Origin: Leptospiraceae bacterium
Lineage (GTDB): Bacteria; Spirochaetota; Leptospiria; Turneriellales; Turneriellaceae
Assembly (NCBI GenBank): GCA_016788945.1
Contig: JAEUSA010000401.1
Span: 1-12,094, forward strand
DNA: 12,094 nucleotides
Direction of reading: 5' to 3'
Shown here: positions 1 to 8,189 of the stretch, one piece after another
Numbering within the stretch: the stretch's first letter is position 1
Layout of the letters: the number at the start of each line of letters is the position of its first letter
Made by a program: the position numbers and the translations under genes
Notes under the pieces: model-generated
Databases searched by the model: none
What the model was told of the DNA's origin: nothing
Seen by the model: the letters and a program-made list of their open reading frames with translations, nothing else

Positions 1-1
1 T

Positions 2-2290
2 GTCGTCAATGAAACCGAGGGAATGGAGCTTTCGCTGCCGGTAAGGGGCATCGTCCGCACTATACAGCATAGGCGCGGTCTCGCTGCGCTCGGATATTCA
101 GGAATAAACGTCGAGCAACAGATCCAGGACGTGGAAAAGGAGGCATTAGAGGAACTTGCGAAGCTTGAAACGTTGCAGGCCAAGTTCCCCCAATACGGCT
201 TCAAGAATCAAGTTGAAAGCCTCGTTTCTGCGACGCGCGAGATTATAAAGACTGGCAGGTCAATTAGCGCCGACGAAAGTTTCGAAAAACATACCAGAAT
301 TACGAATGCCGCTCTGAAGCTGGTTAACGACATTGCTGACGCGACCAATCTATCACTCGATGGATCGCTCGACACCTATTATTTGATCACACTGAATGTG
401 ATCTCCATTCCAAAATTGTCCGAGAGCTTGGCTCTGACAAAAGCCGTGACGGCCCGCATTGGAGGCCGCGTCAAAACGGCCACAGCTGCTGAATTGGCCG
501 AATTGGATATTCGCCTCTCAAGCGCAATTACCGCAGGACAAGAGTTAGAGGAACTCACATCAACGGTGGCAAAATATAATCCAGAATTGTCCGACCTTGT
601 CCAGCGCGCCGCCGAGCAGACGCGGAGAATCCGCAAAGTCTCGGACACGGTCAAATCTGAACTGGTATTGGGCCGAAAGGCAGTTGATCCGCAGAAACTT
701 TTTGACAGTTGGACAGAAATCGTTCGCGGTTACTGGGCTTTTTACAAGCAAACCATTCCGGTGCTCAACGGCAAATTATTATCGAGAGCCACCAGTGCAC
801 GAAATACGCTTTTTTTTGTCATGGTTGTCTTAACGATCGGTGCCGTGGCAGCTTTGATGCTCACCACGCTTATCAATCGATCTATTCTGAGCGGTCTCAA
901 GACCCTCGTTGCAGGATTCTCGAATGCTGCTGAGGGCGACTTGACCACCAGGGTAAACATTCCCGGAAATGATGAAGTGGCCAACCTCGGTAGGGACTTT
1001 AACGCATTTGCCGAGCGCCTCAGTAACATTCTCCGCGGTGTAGTCGTCACGGGCAATGAAATGCGCGAAGTCTCGCGCACCATTCGCGATGCGGCCGAAG
1101 CAACATCCAAAGCAACCGGCGCCAATGCTGAAGAAGGTTCAGCCGCGGTTCTGAAGCTCGAGGATGTCATCAAAGACGCGAGCAACGTCGCGACAAATAT
1201 CGAAAACATCGATAGCGCGACGATTAAGGCCTCTACGCTGGTTCAGACGAGCTTTGACTCGAGCTTGCGCATCAGCGCCTATTCAGAAGAGCAAAACTGT
1301 GCGCAATTGGCGACGCTGGTGGAAATCGGCACCTTGACTGACGCCGCAGAAGAAATTGCCGCCGCAGCCGATCGCATGAGTCGCGAGGTGAATCAGGCAT
1401 CTGACACGGTAAAAAAAGTAGAAATTGCTGCGGGTGAAATTCTGCAGGGTGCGGGCAGTGCGGGAGAACAGTCAGACCTCGTTCTCAAGGCAGTTAATGA
1501 GAGTGAATCGGTACTCGAACGCCTGATTCTCGCGATGGAAGCGATCAACCAGTCTTCAGCACAAGTAAACCAGATTATCGATACGATCACCGACATCACC
1601 GATCAGACCAACCTGCTCGCGCTAAACGCCGCGATTGAAGCGGCGCGTGCGGGTGAATACGGTAAAGGTTTTGCGGTGGTTGCACGCGCCGTGCGCTCAC
1701 TCGCCGAACGCTCGGCCGAAGCAGCAAAAGAAATCGCGAATAATATCCGCGATAACATCCAGCGCGTGAGCGATGGTGCCAAACTCACTGCCGCTGTTTC
1801 GCGCGTGTTGATCGCGATCCGCGAGGCCAGCGACACTTCTTCGGAGGCCGTCCGGGACATCGGCCGCAAAGGCGAGGCAAACATCGAAAGTACGCGCCGA
1901 ACCCTCGAAATTTTTGATGCGTTGCGCGAACTCGCTTCTGCCGTAACAGAGCGCGCTGAAGAACAGAAACAATACGCCAAACTGCTCAGTGAAATCTCGA
2001 CGGCTTCGGCCGACCTGTCATACCAGGTATTCCGCAACGTCGGTTCACAGATTGCTTCTTTCGATTCGGTGCTCACGATTTCCGGTGAACTCGGTCAGCG
2101 TACCGTCGACGCCAAGGCGATCACTGCCACGCAACAGACCGCGATTTCTGAGGTCGGTGCGACCGTAACGCAAGTTGCCAACCGCGCGAAAGGCAGTTAT
2201 GACCGCTCGATCGGTAATATGGAGCGTGCGCAATCGCTCGTTGACCGATCTGAGAAACTCGCGCAAGAGCTCGAACGGTTTAAGGTGTAA
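2..2290 (+). CDS. Methyl-accepting chemotaxis protein, 5' end outside the window
   Basis: Transmembrane chemoreceptor that controls CheA through CheW. The frame is open back to base 2, before the first ATG at 23. A first membrane helix is missing from the visible part, so the gene very likely starts upstream. Numbering from the ATG at 23: residues 1-258 are a mostly helical, presumably periplasmic sensor region with an [11 protein letters not shown] stretch, reminiscent of NIT or four-helix-bundle sensors; its ligand is unknown. TM2 is about 262-284 and HAMP about 285-338, with EGDL at 304-307 and DEV at 317-319. The coiled-coil signalling domain runs to 755. Its hairpin tip ([19 protein letters not shown], 527-545) keeps the Asn, Glu and Arg residues used in receptor trimer and CheA/CheW contacts. 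The following VARAVR (553-558) has Ala where most receptors have Glu. The C-terminus ends in a normal coiled coil with no CheR-docking pentapeptide. Receptor identity is certain; ligand and true start are not. Confidence 0.95.
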   Translation, partial: VVNETEGMELSLPVRGIVRTIQHRRGLAALGYSGINVEQQIQDVEKEALEELAKLETLQAKFPQYGFKNQVESLVSATREIIKTGRSISADESFEKHTRITNAALKLVNDIADATNLSLDGSLDTYYLITLNVISIPKLSESLALTKAVTARIGGRVKTATAAELAELDIRLSSAITAGQELEELTSTVAKYNPELSDLVQRAAEQTRRIRKVSDTVKSELVLGRKAVDPQKLFDSWTEIVRGYWAFYKQTIPVLNGKLLSRATSARNTLFFVMVVLTIGAVAALMLTTLINRSILSGLKTLVAGFSNAAEGDLTTRVNIPGNDEVANLGRDFNAFAERLSNILRGVVVTGNEMREVSRTIRDAAEATSKATGANAEEGSAAVLKLEDVIKDASNVATNIENIDSATIKASTLVQTSFDSSLRISAYSEEQNCAQLATLVEIGTLTDAAEEIAAAADRMSREVNQASDTVKKVEIAAGEILQGAGSAGEQSDLVLKAVNESESVLERLILAMEAINQSSAQVNQIIDTITDITDQTNLLALNAAIEAARAGEYGKGFAVVARAVRSLAERSAEAAKEIANNIRDNIQRVSDGAKLTAAVSRVLIAIREASDTSSEAVRDIGRKGEANIESTRRTLEIFDALRELASAVTERAEEQKQYAKLLSEISTASADLSYQVFRNVGSQIASFDSVLTISGELGQRTVDAKAITATQQTAISEVGATVTQVANRAKGSYDRSIGNMERAQSLVDRSEKLAQELERFKV

Positions 2291-2300
2291 CGGGGTATAT

Positions 2301-2708
2301 ATGGAAGCTAAAACACTACGCAAAGTCCGCGAAAGTTTCGGGCGCTGTACACTGAAGAAAGGATTTTATGACGAACTGTTGAAAAACCTGAGCACAGGCT
2401 CTTTTGATTCGGAAAACGCTGCGGCAATGCTCGACCACAACCAGCAACGCCAGTTACTGAAGAACGATATCGCGTTTCTGCTTCTTGCGGCAGGCGAGCA
2501 GCAATCGGGAAAAATCGCCCTTACCCGATTGGTCACACAGAAAGGAAAATCCATGTTGCCCTCGCGGCATGACCAGCTGGCACAATGGATTGAGGCGTTA
2601 CTGGCAGCCGTCAAAATATTCGACCATCGTCTTGATTCCGAGACGGAAAACAGCTGGCGAGAAGTTGTCGAAAGTGGCCTGAAATCAACGGCGGGAAAAA
2701 CGAGTTGA
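2301..2708 (+). CDS. Globin-like small protein (putative sensor/adaptor)
   Basis: Soluble 135-residue all-helical protein. I place it, from memory of family patterns, with the bacterial single-domain globin-like proteins found near signalling genes. The supporting pattern is an N-terminal ESFGRC (11-16), FYDELL (22-27), a hydrophobic helix around 57-65, W96 in a QW-x2-ALL-x2-V segment, and the terminal FD-x10-WREVV segment (107-123). Aligned without a gap, the position usually held by the proximal heme His in this family is Lys81, so heme binding is doubtful. The start at 2301 lies 10 bases after the receptor stop and has a short GGGG at 2292-2295; longer in-frame starts would run deep into the receptor gene. 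The gene ends 1 base before cheW. Its place between receptor and CheW suggests a role in this chemosensory pathway (inference). It could instead be an unrelated helical adaptor; the globin call is moderate. Confidence 0.6.
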   Translation: MEAKTLRKVRESFGRCTLKKGFYDELLKNLSTGSFDSENAAAMLDHNQQRQLLKNDIAFLLLAAGEQQSGKIALTRLVTQKGKSMLPSRHDQLAQWIEALLAAVKIFDHRLDSETENSWREVVESGLKSTAGKTS

Positions 2709-2709
2709 A

Positions 2710-3210
2710 ATGCGGGACAGCTTCCAAAGCAACAGTGAGGCCGAAAAGGCCGCCGAACAGGCGCACCAGTTTGTTGCATTTCGCCTCGGCCAAGAAGACT
2801 ATGCCGTACCAATACTCCAGGTTCAAGAAATAATCCGATCAGAGAATATCACCTGGCTACCGCGTAAGCCGGCGTATGTTCTCGGCGTCATCAACCTGCG
2901 CGGGGAAATTATTCCGATTATCGATCTGCGCACCAAGTTCGGCCTGAAAGCAATTTTGGCCACGCGCACCACGCGCATTCTGGTCACGCAAATCAATGGG
3001 CGACTGGTTGGCCTCGTCGTCGACCTCGTGCACGAGGTTCTCGACGTCGCAGAAAACCAGATCGATCTTGAGCCAGAGATTTTGCACGCCGACAGAAGAC
3101 TCGCGCGTTACGTGAAAGGTATGGCGAAGGTGGAAAAGCATATTTACGTAATTCTCGACCTGCAGAGAGTTCTGACCAAAGAAGAGAGTAACGACTTGAG
3201 CGGAAATTAA
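2710..3210 (+). CDS. cheW: CheW chemotaxis coupling protein
   Basis: Adaptor of 166 residues that links receptor hairpin tips to the P5 domain of CheA in the signalling array. A single CheW domain fills about residues 20-160. Visible signatures are FVAFRLGQEDYAVP near the start, LPRKPAYVLGVINLRG (NLRG at 62-65, with the Arg typical of CheW), IIPIIDLR just after, and a closing IYVILDLQRVL strand. The first 19 residues are a short polar extension rich in Glu, Gln and Ala. The ATG follows the globin-like gene stop by one base, and the stop is followed after one base by the cheA ATG, so translation is probably coupled. No fused receiver or methyltransferase domain is present. Normal length for the family; identification is secure. 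Confidence 0.96.
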   Translation: MRDSFQSNSEAEKAAEQAHQFVAFRLGQEDYAVPILQVQEIIRSENITWLPRKPAYVLGVINLRGEIIPIIDLRTKFGLKAILATRTTRILVTQINGRLVGLVVDLVHEVLDVAENQIDLEPEILHADRRLARYVKGMAKVEKHIYVILDLQRVLTKEESNDLSGN

Positions 3211-3211
3211 G

Positions 3212-5884
3212 ATGGAGCTGCAGGAATCAGAACGCGAAATTTTTGTTGCGGAAATTTCCGAAAAACTCGCGCAACTGAACGACACACTGCTCAAATTTGA
3301 ACGCTCACCCGATGACCCGGCGATCGTCGATCTGCTGTTCAGGGTTGCACATACAATTAAAGGTAATGCGTCTTTCGTCGATCTTGTCGCGATGGTCGAG
3401 CTCGGCCATGCGCTCGAAGACGGTTTTGCGGCAATTCGCGAAAACTTAAGCCGTTGGACTGCAGACATTGCTTCAGTTTTTTTCCGGGCGGCCGATGCGC
3501 TCACGGCGATGCTCGATCGCTACCGCGCCAACGAGCAGATCAACATCGCAGATTATGAGATTCTCATCGGACAGATACGCTCGCAAATTTCAGCGACACC
3601 CGATCTAAGCAGCAACATGCCGACGGTTCAGCAGAAGCCAGCAGAAAAGCAGGTAATTAAAGTTTCTCCGGGTGAATTTATCTACCAGATTGAAATCAAA
3701 CTCGTGCCCGAATGCGCCATGCCCGGCATGCGAGCTTACCTCATTAGAAAGAAACTCAGCGGCGTTGCGGCAATTCTGAAAGAGAAGCCCGAGGCCGGCG
3801 CCTATGAAAGCAAAGGTTTTTCGGGTCTGTTCGGTTTTCTCGCACGCACCAGCCTGACCGCGCCCGAAATCCGCAAAGCTCTGTTGAATTCTGAAACCGA
3901 ACACCTCGTCATCAAGCGCCTGCAACCGCAAAAGGCACAAGGAAGTTCTGAACCGTTGCGACCGCAAGGCGATAATGCAAAAGCGCGGATGCCCCTCGAA
4001 CTTACCGCGGAGGCAACGGCGAAGGAAAAACGCGCTGAGGCCGATACCGGCGAAATGATGCGGGTTTCGAGCCGCAAGATCGATGACCTGATTAATCTGG
4101 TCGGCGAACTGCTTTCCAACAATGCCATCTATACCCAACTCAACCAAGATTTCCGACGCAGCATCGGTAATCATCCGCTCTTTGCGCAATACCGTGATAA
4201 TGCCGAAGAGATGGCGCGCATCATTACCGACCTGCAGGAAAAGGTGCTGAAGGTACGCATGGTGCCGGTTAGTACGATTTTCGCCCGCTTCACTCGCGTG
4301 GTACGCGACTATAATGCGCGGCATCCTGACAAACTGGTCATACTGCATGAGATTGGCGGTGATACCGAAATCGACAAGGGCCAAATCGAAAAACTCTATG
4401 ATCCGCTGCTGCACATGGTGCGCAACAGCATCGATCATGGCATCGAAAATAAAAATGAGCGCAGCGGACAGGGCAAAGCGCCCGAAGGCATTGTCAAACT
4501 CACAGCATCGCAAGAAGGCAACAACATCTTCATCGAAATACGCGACGACGGAGCGGGTTTAAACGATGATAAAATTCGGCAAAAAGCTGTGGCCTTGGGG
4601 CTTATCAACCGCGATGAGGCCGCAACAATTTCCAAGACTGAACTCTATAGTTTTATCTTTATGCCGGGCTTTAGCACGGCAGCGAAGGTGACCGACATTT
4701 CGGGTCGCGGTGTGGGCATGGACGTTGTCAAACGGTCAATTGAAGAACTACATGGTCAGATCGCAGTCGAAAGCGAACAGGGCAAGGGTACCGTTTTTCG
4801 TATTGTTCTGCCACTTTCACTCGCCATCGTCACCGCATTGCGCATTCGCGTGCGCAGAAGCTCCCTCGCAATCCCTATTACCTCGATCGTTGAGACGATC
4901 AGAATTAAGAGTAGCGAAATTCGCAAAGTTGAAAATCTGGATGTCGTCGATCTACGCGGCAAACACATACCCGTGTTTGCCCTTGCCGCCGAACTCGGCA
5001 TGAAAGCGGGCGACAGCAATGCCGATGAAGCAGAACATATCGTCATTGTTCAGGCGCGGCAGGGACGAGTGGGCCTGAGAATCGATGAATTGTTCGGCTA
5101 TGAAGACATGGTGATCAAATCGCTGTCTAAAAATTTCGAAGCCGTCGACGGTGTATCTGGCGCCGCGATACTCGGCCGCGGCAACATCTGTCTTATTCTC
5201 GATACGCAGAAACTCGTCGACGTATTCTATTCACGTGGCCATTTTGACACGGCAGGTACAAAACCCCGAATTAGAATAGAAAATGCCTCACCGCAAGACA
5301 CAGGAACGAAAACCTTAGAACAAATACTCGAAACAGCACATGAGAATACCCTCGCTTCGCTGCGGCAAATGACCGGCATCGGTTCGATCGGGCTCGAATA
5401 CCGCCGCATCATGATTGAATCGTGGGATGAAATTTCTGCAAAAATCAGCGACGTCGCCGACCAGGGCGCACATTTCTTCTATACGAAGTTTGAGTCAGGG
5501 CTTCAAGGTGCACAGTTTATTCGCATTAAACCCGCGCAGATGAATTCGTTGGCAGCCTTATTCTACGGAAACTCTGCAGCATCGATTACCGAACACGAAC
5601 GCATTTCAGCAATTAAAGAGCTGACCAACATCGTCTCTGTTTCACTGACGAACGCCCTGACGGTTCACGCCGGCCTTCGCGTTTATCCGACAGTGCCTGT
5701 GCACGCGGAATCACCGGCTGAAATTCTGCAACATATCCGTGAAGGTAGCGGCGAAGGCTCGGCCGATGCCGTCACAATGGATGTGGAATTCCTCAGCGAC
5801 AACAAACAATTGCTCTTCAACTACACGGCGATTCTGCCAAAATCACTCGTCAGCGGCCTTTCGCCGGTTCCAGCGGACTACTGA
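3212..5884 (+). CDS. cheA: CheA histidine kinase with C-terminal CheC/CheX-like phosphatase domain
   Basis: Chemotaxis kinase of 890 residues, longer than the usual 650-750. Domains in order: P1 Hpt (about 1-110; phospho-accepting His47 in RVAHTIKG), a linker, P2-like response-regulator docking domain (about 156-238), P3 dimerisation (about 280-345), and P4 ATPase. P4 has the N box HMVRNSIDHG (401-410), G1 DDGAG (445-449) and G2 GRGVGMD (498-504). The CheW-like P5 covers about 532-672. About 215 residues follow P5. Within them S799, E803, N806 and P829 match the CheC-family signature [D/S]xxxExxN-x22-P exactly, in a segment looking like the second half of CheC. The first half of this tail shows no intact motif. 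So the protein may both phosphorylate CheY proteins and help dephosphorylate them (inference). The ATG lies one base after cheW; the stop overlaps cheY by one base. Kinase identity is certain; the tail assignment is fairly strong. Confidence 0.96.
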   Translation: MELQESEREIFVAEISEKLAQLNDTLLKFERSPDDPAIVDLLFRVAHTIKGNASFVDLVAMVELGHALEDGFAAIRENLSRWTADIASVFFRAADALTAMLDRYRANEQINIADYEILIGQIRSQISATPDLSSNMPTVQQKPAEKQVIKVSPGEFIYQIEIKLVPECAMPGMRAYLIRKKLSGVAAILKEKPEAGAYESKGFSGLFGFLARTSLTAPEIRKALLNSETEHLVIKRLQPQKAQGSSEPLRPQGDNAKARMPLELTAEATAKEKRAEADTGEMMRVSSRKIDDLINLVGELLSNNAIYTQLNQDFRRSIGNHPLFAQYRDNAEEMARIITDLQEKVLKVRMVPVSTIFARFTRVVRDYNARHPDKLVILHEIGGDTEIDKGQIEKLYDPLLHMVRNSIDHGIENKNERSGQGKAPEGIVKLTASQEGNNIFIEIRDDGAGLNDDKIRQKAVALGLINRDEAATISKTELYSFIFMPGFSTAAKVTDISGRGVGMDVVKRSIEELHGQIAVESEQGKGTVFRIVLPLSLAIVTALRIRVRRSSLAIPITSIVETIRIKSSEIRKVENLDVVDLRGKHIPVFALAAELGMKAGDSNADEAEHIVIVQARQGRVGLRIDELFGYEDMVIKSLSKNFEAVDGVSGAAILGRGNICLILDTQKLVDVFYSRGHFDTAGTKPRIRIENASPQDTGTKTLEQILETAHENTLASLRQMTGIGSIGLEYRRIMIESWDEISAKISDVADQGAHFFYTKFESGLQGAQFIRIKPAQMNSLAALFYGNSAASITEHERISAIKELTNIVSVSLTNALTVHAGLRVYPTVPVHAESPAEILQHIREGSGEGSADAVTMDVEFLSDNKQLLFNYTAILPKSLVSGLSPVPADY

Positions 5885-6306
5885 TGTCGCTCGGAATCGG
5901 CAGATCTGTGCTCATCGTAGACGATACCAGTTTCATGCGCACCCTAGTACGCCGCGCCATCGAGCCGCTGCAATTTTCTAAGGTACTCGAAGGCTCCGAC
6001 GGCAATGAGCTGCTGCAAATTTATGAAATCGAGCGACCGGACCTCGTGTTCTCCGATATCATCATGGAAAACCGCGACGGAATCAGCGCGGTTCGCGCCC
6101 TGCTCAAGCGACATGCAGAAGCCCGCGTGGTGATCGTTTCGGCCATCAATGTACCTGCGCTGATTCAGGAGGCCATCGATCTCGGAGTAATCGATTTCGT
6201 TGTAAAACCCTTTCAGCCTCAGACTCTTGTCAATGCCGCGATCATGGCGCTCGCGACGAACACTCGTTTGCCCTTACAAAAATCCGGAGGAATACCAGAA
6301 CAATGA
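5884..6306 (+). CDS. cheY: CheY-like single-domain response regulator (first)
   Basis: Stand-alone receiver of 140 residues and likely phosphoacceptor for CheA. The receiver fold fills about residues 8-125. Acidic pocket Asp13-Asp14, phosphoacceptor Asp58 (FSDIIM), Ser86 at the switch Thr/Ser position and Lys108 in VKPF are all present, so phosphorylation chemistry should be intact. There is a short N-terminal extension before the first strand and a polar tail of about 15 residues after the last helix. The ATG shares its A with the cheA TGA at 5882-5884, and the stop overlaps the next receiver gene, indicating tight translational coupling. Being directly downstream of cheA makes it a prime candidate for the output CheY, but which of the three receivers binds the motor or another target cannot be read from sequence. 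Confidence 0.93.
   Translation: MSLGIGRSVLIVDDTSFMRTLVRRAIEPLQFSKVLEGSDGNELLQIYEIERPDLVFSDIIMENRDGISAVRALLKRHAEARVVIVSAINVPALIQEAIDLGVIDFVVKPFQPQTLVNAAIMALATNTRLPLQKSGGIPEQ
6286..6290 (+). promoter_or_regulatory. Shine-Dalgarno sequence for second cheY
   Basis: GGAGG inside the end of the upstream receiver gene, 12 bases before the ATG at 6303. It is the clearest ribosome-binding sequence inside this operon, where most other starts rely on overlap with the preceding stop. The spacing is slightly long, so its strength is uncertain. Confidence 0.5.
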
Positions 6307-6662
6307 AGAAAGTACTAATCGTCGATGACGCTGTTTTTGTTCGCATTATGGTCAAAGATGCGTTAAAAGACGGCTTTGAAGTGGTGGGCGAATCAGCGTC
6401 GGCAGAAGAATCCATTGAAATGTACCGGAGGCTCAAACCCGACGTTGTCACGATGGATATTTCCCTGTCGGGACAACTCAACGGCATAGACGCGCTTAAA
6501 CAAATCAAAGCCGACCATCCCGAAGCAAAGGTGATCATGGTCAGCGCTCTCGGCGACCAAGCCAACATCAAAAGCTCGATTGAACTCGGGGCATTCGATT
6601 TTATCGTGAAGCCGTTCTCGAAAGAGCAATTACGCAAAAAAGTTGAAATGGCGGTACAGTAA
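6303..6662 (+). CDS. cheY: CheY-like single-domain response regulator (second)
   Basis: Stand-alone receiver of 119 residues, close to the minimal CheY length. Asp8-Asp9 form the acidic pocket, Asp52 (TMDIS) is the phosphoacceptor, Ser81 the switch residue and Lys103 (VKPF) the conserved lysine. The loop after Asp52 carries a short insertion (SLSGQLNG) compared with the usual MPxxxG, which places it with the CheY type found beside CheX rather than with transcription-factor receivers (inference). The ATG overlaps the preceding stop as ATGA at 6303-6306, and the stop lies one base before the cheX start chosen here. The direct cheY-cheX pairing resembles the cheX-cheY pairing of spirochaete chemotaxis operons and suggests this is the main CheX substrate. 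Confidence 0.93.
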   Translation: MKKVLIVDDAVFVRIMVKDALKDGFEVVGESASAEESIEMYRRLKPDVVTMDISLSGQLNGIDALKQIKADHPEAKVIMVSALGDQANIKSSIELGAFDFIVKPFSKEQLRKKVEMAVQ

Positions 6663-6663
6663 A

Positions 6664-7125
6664 ATGGTACAAATAGAAACATCTCTCGTTGAAACAAGCA
6701 GAATCATTGCCAATATTGATCTGCGTTGCATGACGGTAAAATCGCCCGAAGAGTTGCCACCGATACGCGACGCTGCACATTTTGTTGCGGTAAACTTCAC
6801 CGGGTTATGCAATGGCATATTGACGCTCGTAGTGCCGACACCGGTCGCATTTGATCTTACCAAGCGCGTGCTCTCAACGGCCGCTGGCGTCGAGTTTGCG
6901 GCGGATCAGATTGACGTGGACCTGATCAACAACACTTTGGGTGAATTGGCCAATATGTCTGCCGGCCATTATTTGCGCAGCAACGGCTTAGCCGCAGACA
7001 GCGATCTTTTCGCGCCCAAACTGCTCACTGCGATCGAGGTTAAAAAGCAGATCTCTTCGGGTGTAGGCCTGATGATTTGCGCGTACCAGAGTCATGTCTT
7101 TGAAGCTCTGTTTAAGGTGGCATAA
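6664..7125 (+). CDS. cheX: CheX-type CheY-P phosphatase
   Basis: Protein of 153 residues of the CheC/CheX/FliY family, expected to hydrolyse phosphate from CheY-P in the cytoplasm. It carries a single active-site motif in a TLGELANMSAG segment with Glu94 and Asn97, the catalytic pair of this family, following a strand pair with the FTGLCNGILTLVVP pattern (around residue 50) typical of CheX. The residue four before Glu94 is Asn90 rather than Asp or Ser, and the Pro after Asn97 comes after 20 rather than 22 residues, so the motif is slightly divergent. I chose the ATG at 6664, one base after the preceding stop, because an in-frame ATG at 6643 would overlap the receiver gene and only adds MKWRYSK. 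The stop is two bases before the third receiver gene. Confidence 0.87.
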   Translation: MVQIETSLVETSRIIANIDLRCMTVKSPEELPPIRDAAHFVAVNFTGLCNGILTLVVPTPVAFDLTKRVLSTAAGVEFAADQIDVDLINNTLGELANMSAGHYLRSNGLAADSDLFAPKLLTAIEVKKQISSGVGLMICAYQSHVFEALFKVA

Positions 7126-7127
7126 CA

Positions 7128-7499
7128 ATGATGCAAGGGAAAAAAGTTCTGATTCTCGAAGATGCGATTTTCGTGCGCGAAATGGAGAAAAAATTTCTTC
7201 GCGGCCTCGGTTTATCCGTTTTTGTTGAAACCAATTCTGAAACTGACGCACTCGAATTATTGACCCACGGCGGATTCGGGCTGGCCATCGTCGACCTGAA
7301 CATAGCCGAAGGCTCCGGTGAATCGGCGATCGGCAAAATCAGAGGTCAATACCCTACCCTGCCCATTGCGGTCGTTACCTCGTTTCCTGACCGATTGAAA
7401 AAAAACGAACCCTACCACGCCCAATACGACATTGTGCTGCCGAAACCGTTTTCCGAAGCTGAATTTAGAAACCGCATCGGAGCCCTCGTGCATGGCTAA
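7128..7499 (+). CDS. CheY-like single-domain response regulator (third)
   Basis: Stand-alone receiver of 123 residues. Glu11-Asp12 form the acidic pocket, Asp56 (VDLN) is the predicted phosphoacceptor, Thr84 the switch residue and Lys106 (LPKPF) the conserved lysine. All catalytic positions are filled, so it should accept phosphate. It differs clearly from the other two receivers: Glu replaces the first Asp of the pocket, the loop after Asp56 reads NIAEGSGE, and it has Thr at the switch position. It may be a phosphate sink or act on another target (inference). Two in-frame ATGs lie side by side (7128 and 7131) and no good Shine-Dalgarno precedes them. The end overlaps the next gene by eight bases. 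Confidence 0.88.
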   Translation: MMQGKKVLILEDAIFVREMEKKFLRGLGLSVFVETNSETDALELLTHGGFGLAIVDLNIAEGSGESAIGKIRGQYPTLPIAVVTSFPDRLKKNEPYHAQYDIVLPKPFSEAEFRNRIGALVHG

Positions 7500-8187
7500 A
7501 CACTCGACGGTTGTTCGTACGACGCTGATCTATTTCGGTATCGTCGCAATCGTTTTTGCCTCCTGCGTTTCATTTATGCTGTGGATTCCCGTCGCTGACC
7601 AAAATCACGACGCACTTGTTTTGGCTCTCGTGAAAACTGCGGTACCCACAGAACAGCGCCGTGAAATTGAAAATCTTGAAGAAACTCTTCGACAACCGCG
7701 AAGTGGAAAAAGCGAAACGGCTTACCGGGCTGCACGCTTAAAGATCGATGGCATTATTCGCGACTCGGCCATAATGCAACAGACACGCGAAATTACCAGA
7801 CAACAGACAATCCGCTTCACTATAGCCTTGGGCGTTATGGTATTAGCGATACTTGTCGTGATGTACATTATTTTGCGCCTGATTCTTATTCCACTCGACC
7901 GTTTGATATTAGACGCTCAGCAGGTTTCACAGGGCAATCTGCGCGTCGACTTCAAGGGCATTAGATCGAGTCATTCCGAAATTGCCAGCCTCGCCGATGT
8001 ACTGCAAAATCTCACCGTTAATTTCGGTGAGATTCTTTTTGTCATGGGCAATGCGGTCGAGCAAGGCAGAAAAAATCTTGAATTGATACGGAAAAATTCT
8101 CCGGAAACCGAAAATGCTATTCAGGATTTCGAGTATTTGCTACAGTCGATGAGCGATCTTGTGGAGCACTTCAGATCGGGAAGATAG
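7492..8187 (+). CDS. Two-TM HAMP-domain membrane protein without output domain
   Basis: Predicted inner-membrane protein of 231 residues. TM1 spans about 11-32, a charged helical periplasmic segment of about 75 residues follows, TM2 spans about 107-128, and a HAMP domain (about 129-181) follows with the conserved Pro134 and a QGNL turn (147-150) before its second helix. The last 50 residues are a polar, probably coiled-coil helix. No kinase, receptor signalling, GGDEF or other effector domain follows, and the stop TAG is clean, so it looks like a complete gene rather than a cut receptor. The ATG at 7492 overlaps the receiver stop; an ATG at 7432 would add 20 residues that are only an out-of-frame reading of that receiver. 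It may sense a periplasmic or membrane signal and hand it to a partner, perhaps the third receiver or the receptor (inference). Confidence 0.82.
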   Translation: MAKHSTVVRTTLIYFGIVAIVFASCVSFMLWIPVADQNHDALVLALVKTAVPTEQRREIENLEETLRQPRSGKSETAYRAARLKIDGIIRDSAIMQQTREITRQQTIRFTIALGVMVLAILVVMYIILRLILIPLDRLILDAQQVSQGNLRVDFKGIRSSHSEIASLADVLQNLTVNFGEILFVMGNAVEQGRKNLELIRKNSPETENAIQDFEYLLQSMSDLVEHFRSGR

Positions 8188-8189
8188 TC

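Noticed and set aside
2175..2300. N-terminal extension of the globin-like protein from an ATG at 2175
   Set aside because: It would overlap the receptor gene by over 100 bases and translates as an out-of-frame reading of the receptor coiled coil; the ATG at 2301 fits the operon spacing.
2857..3504. 215-residue open frame on the - strand opposite cheW/cheA
   Set aside because: Antisense shadow of two well-supported genes; no domain pattern and no ribosome-binding sequence.
3605..4513. 302-residue open frame on the - strand opposite cheA
   Set aside because: It lies wholly within the confidently assigned CheA coding region, shows no recognisable domain and has low-complexity shadow composition.
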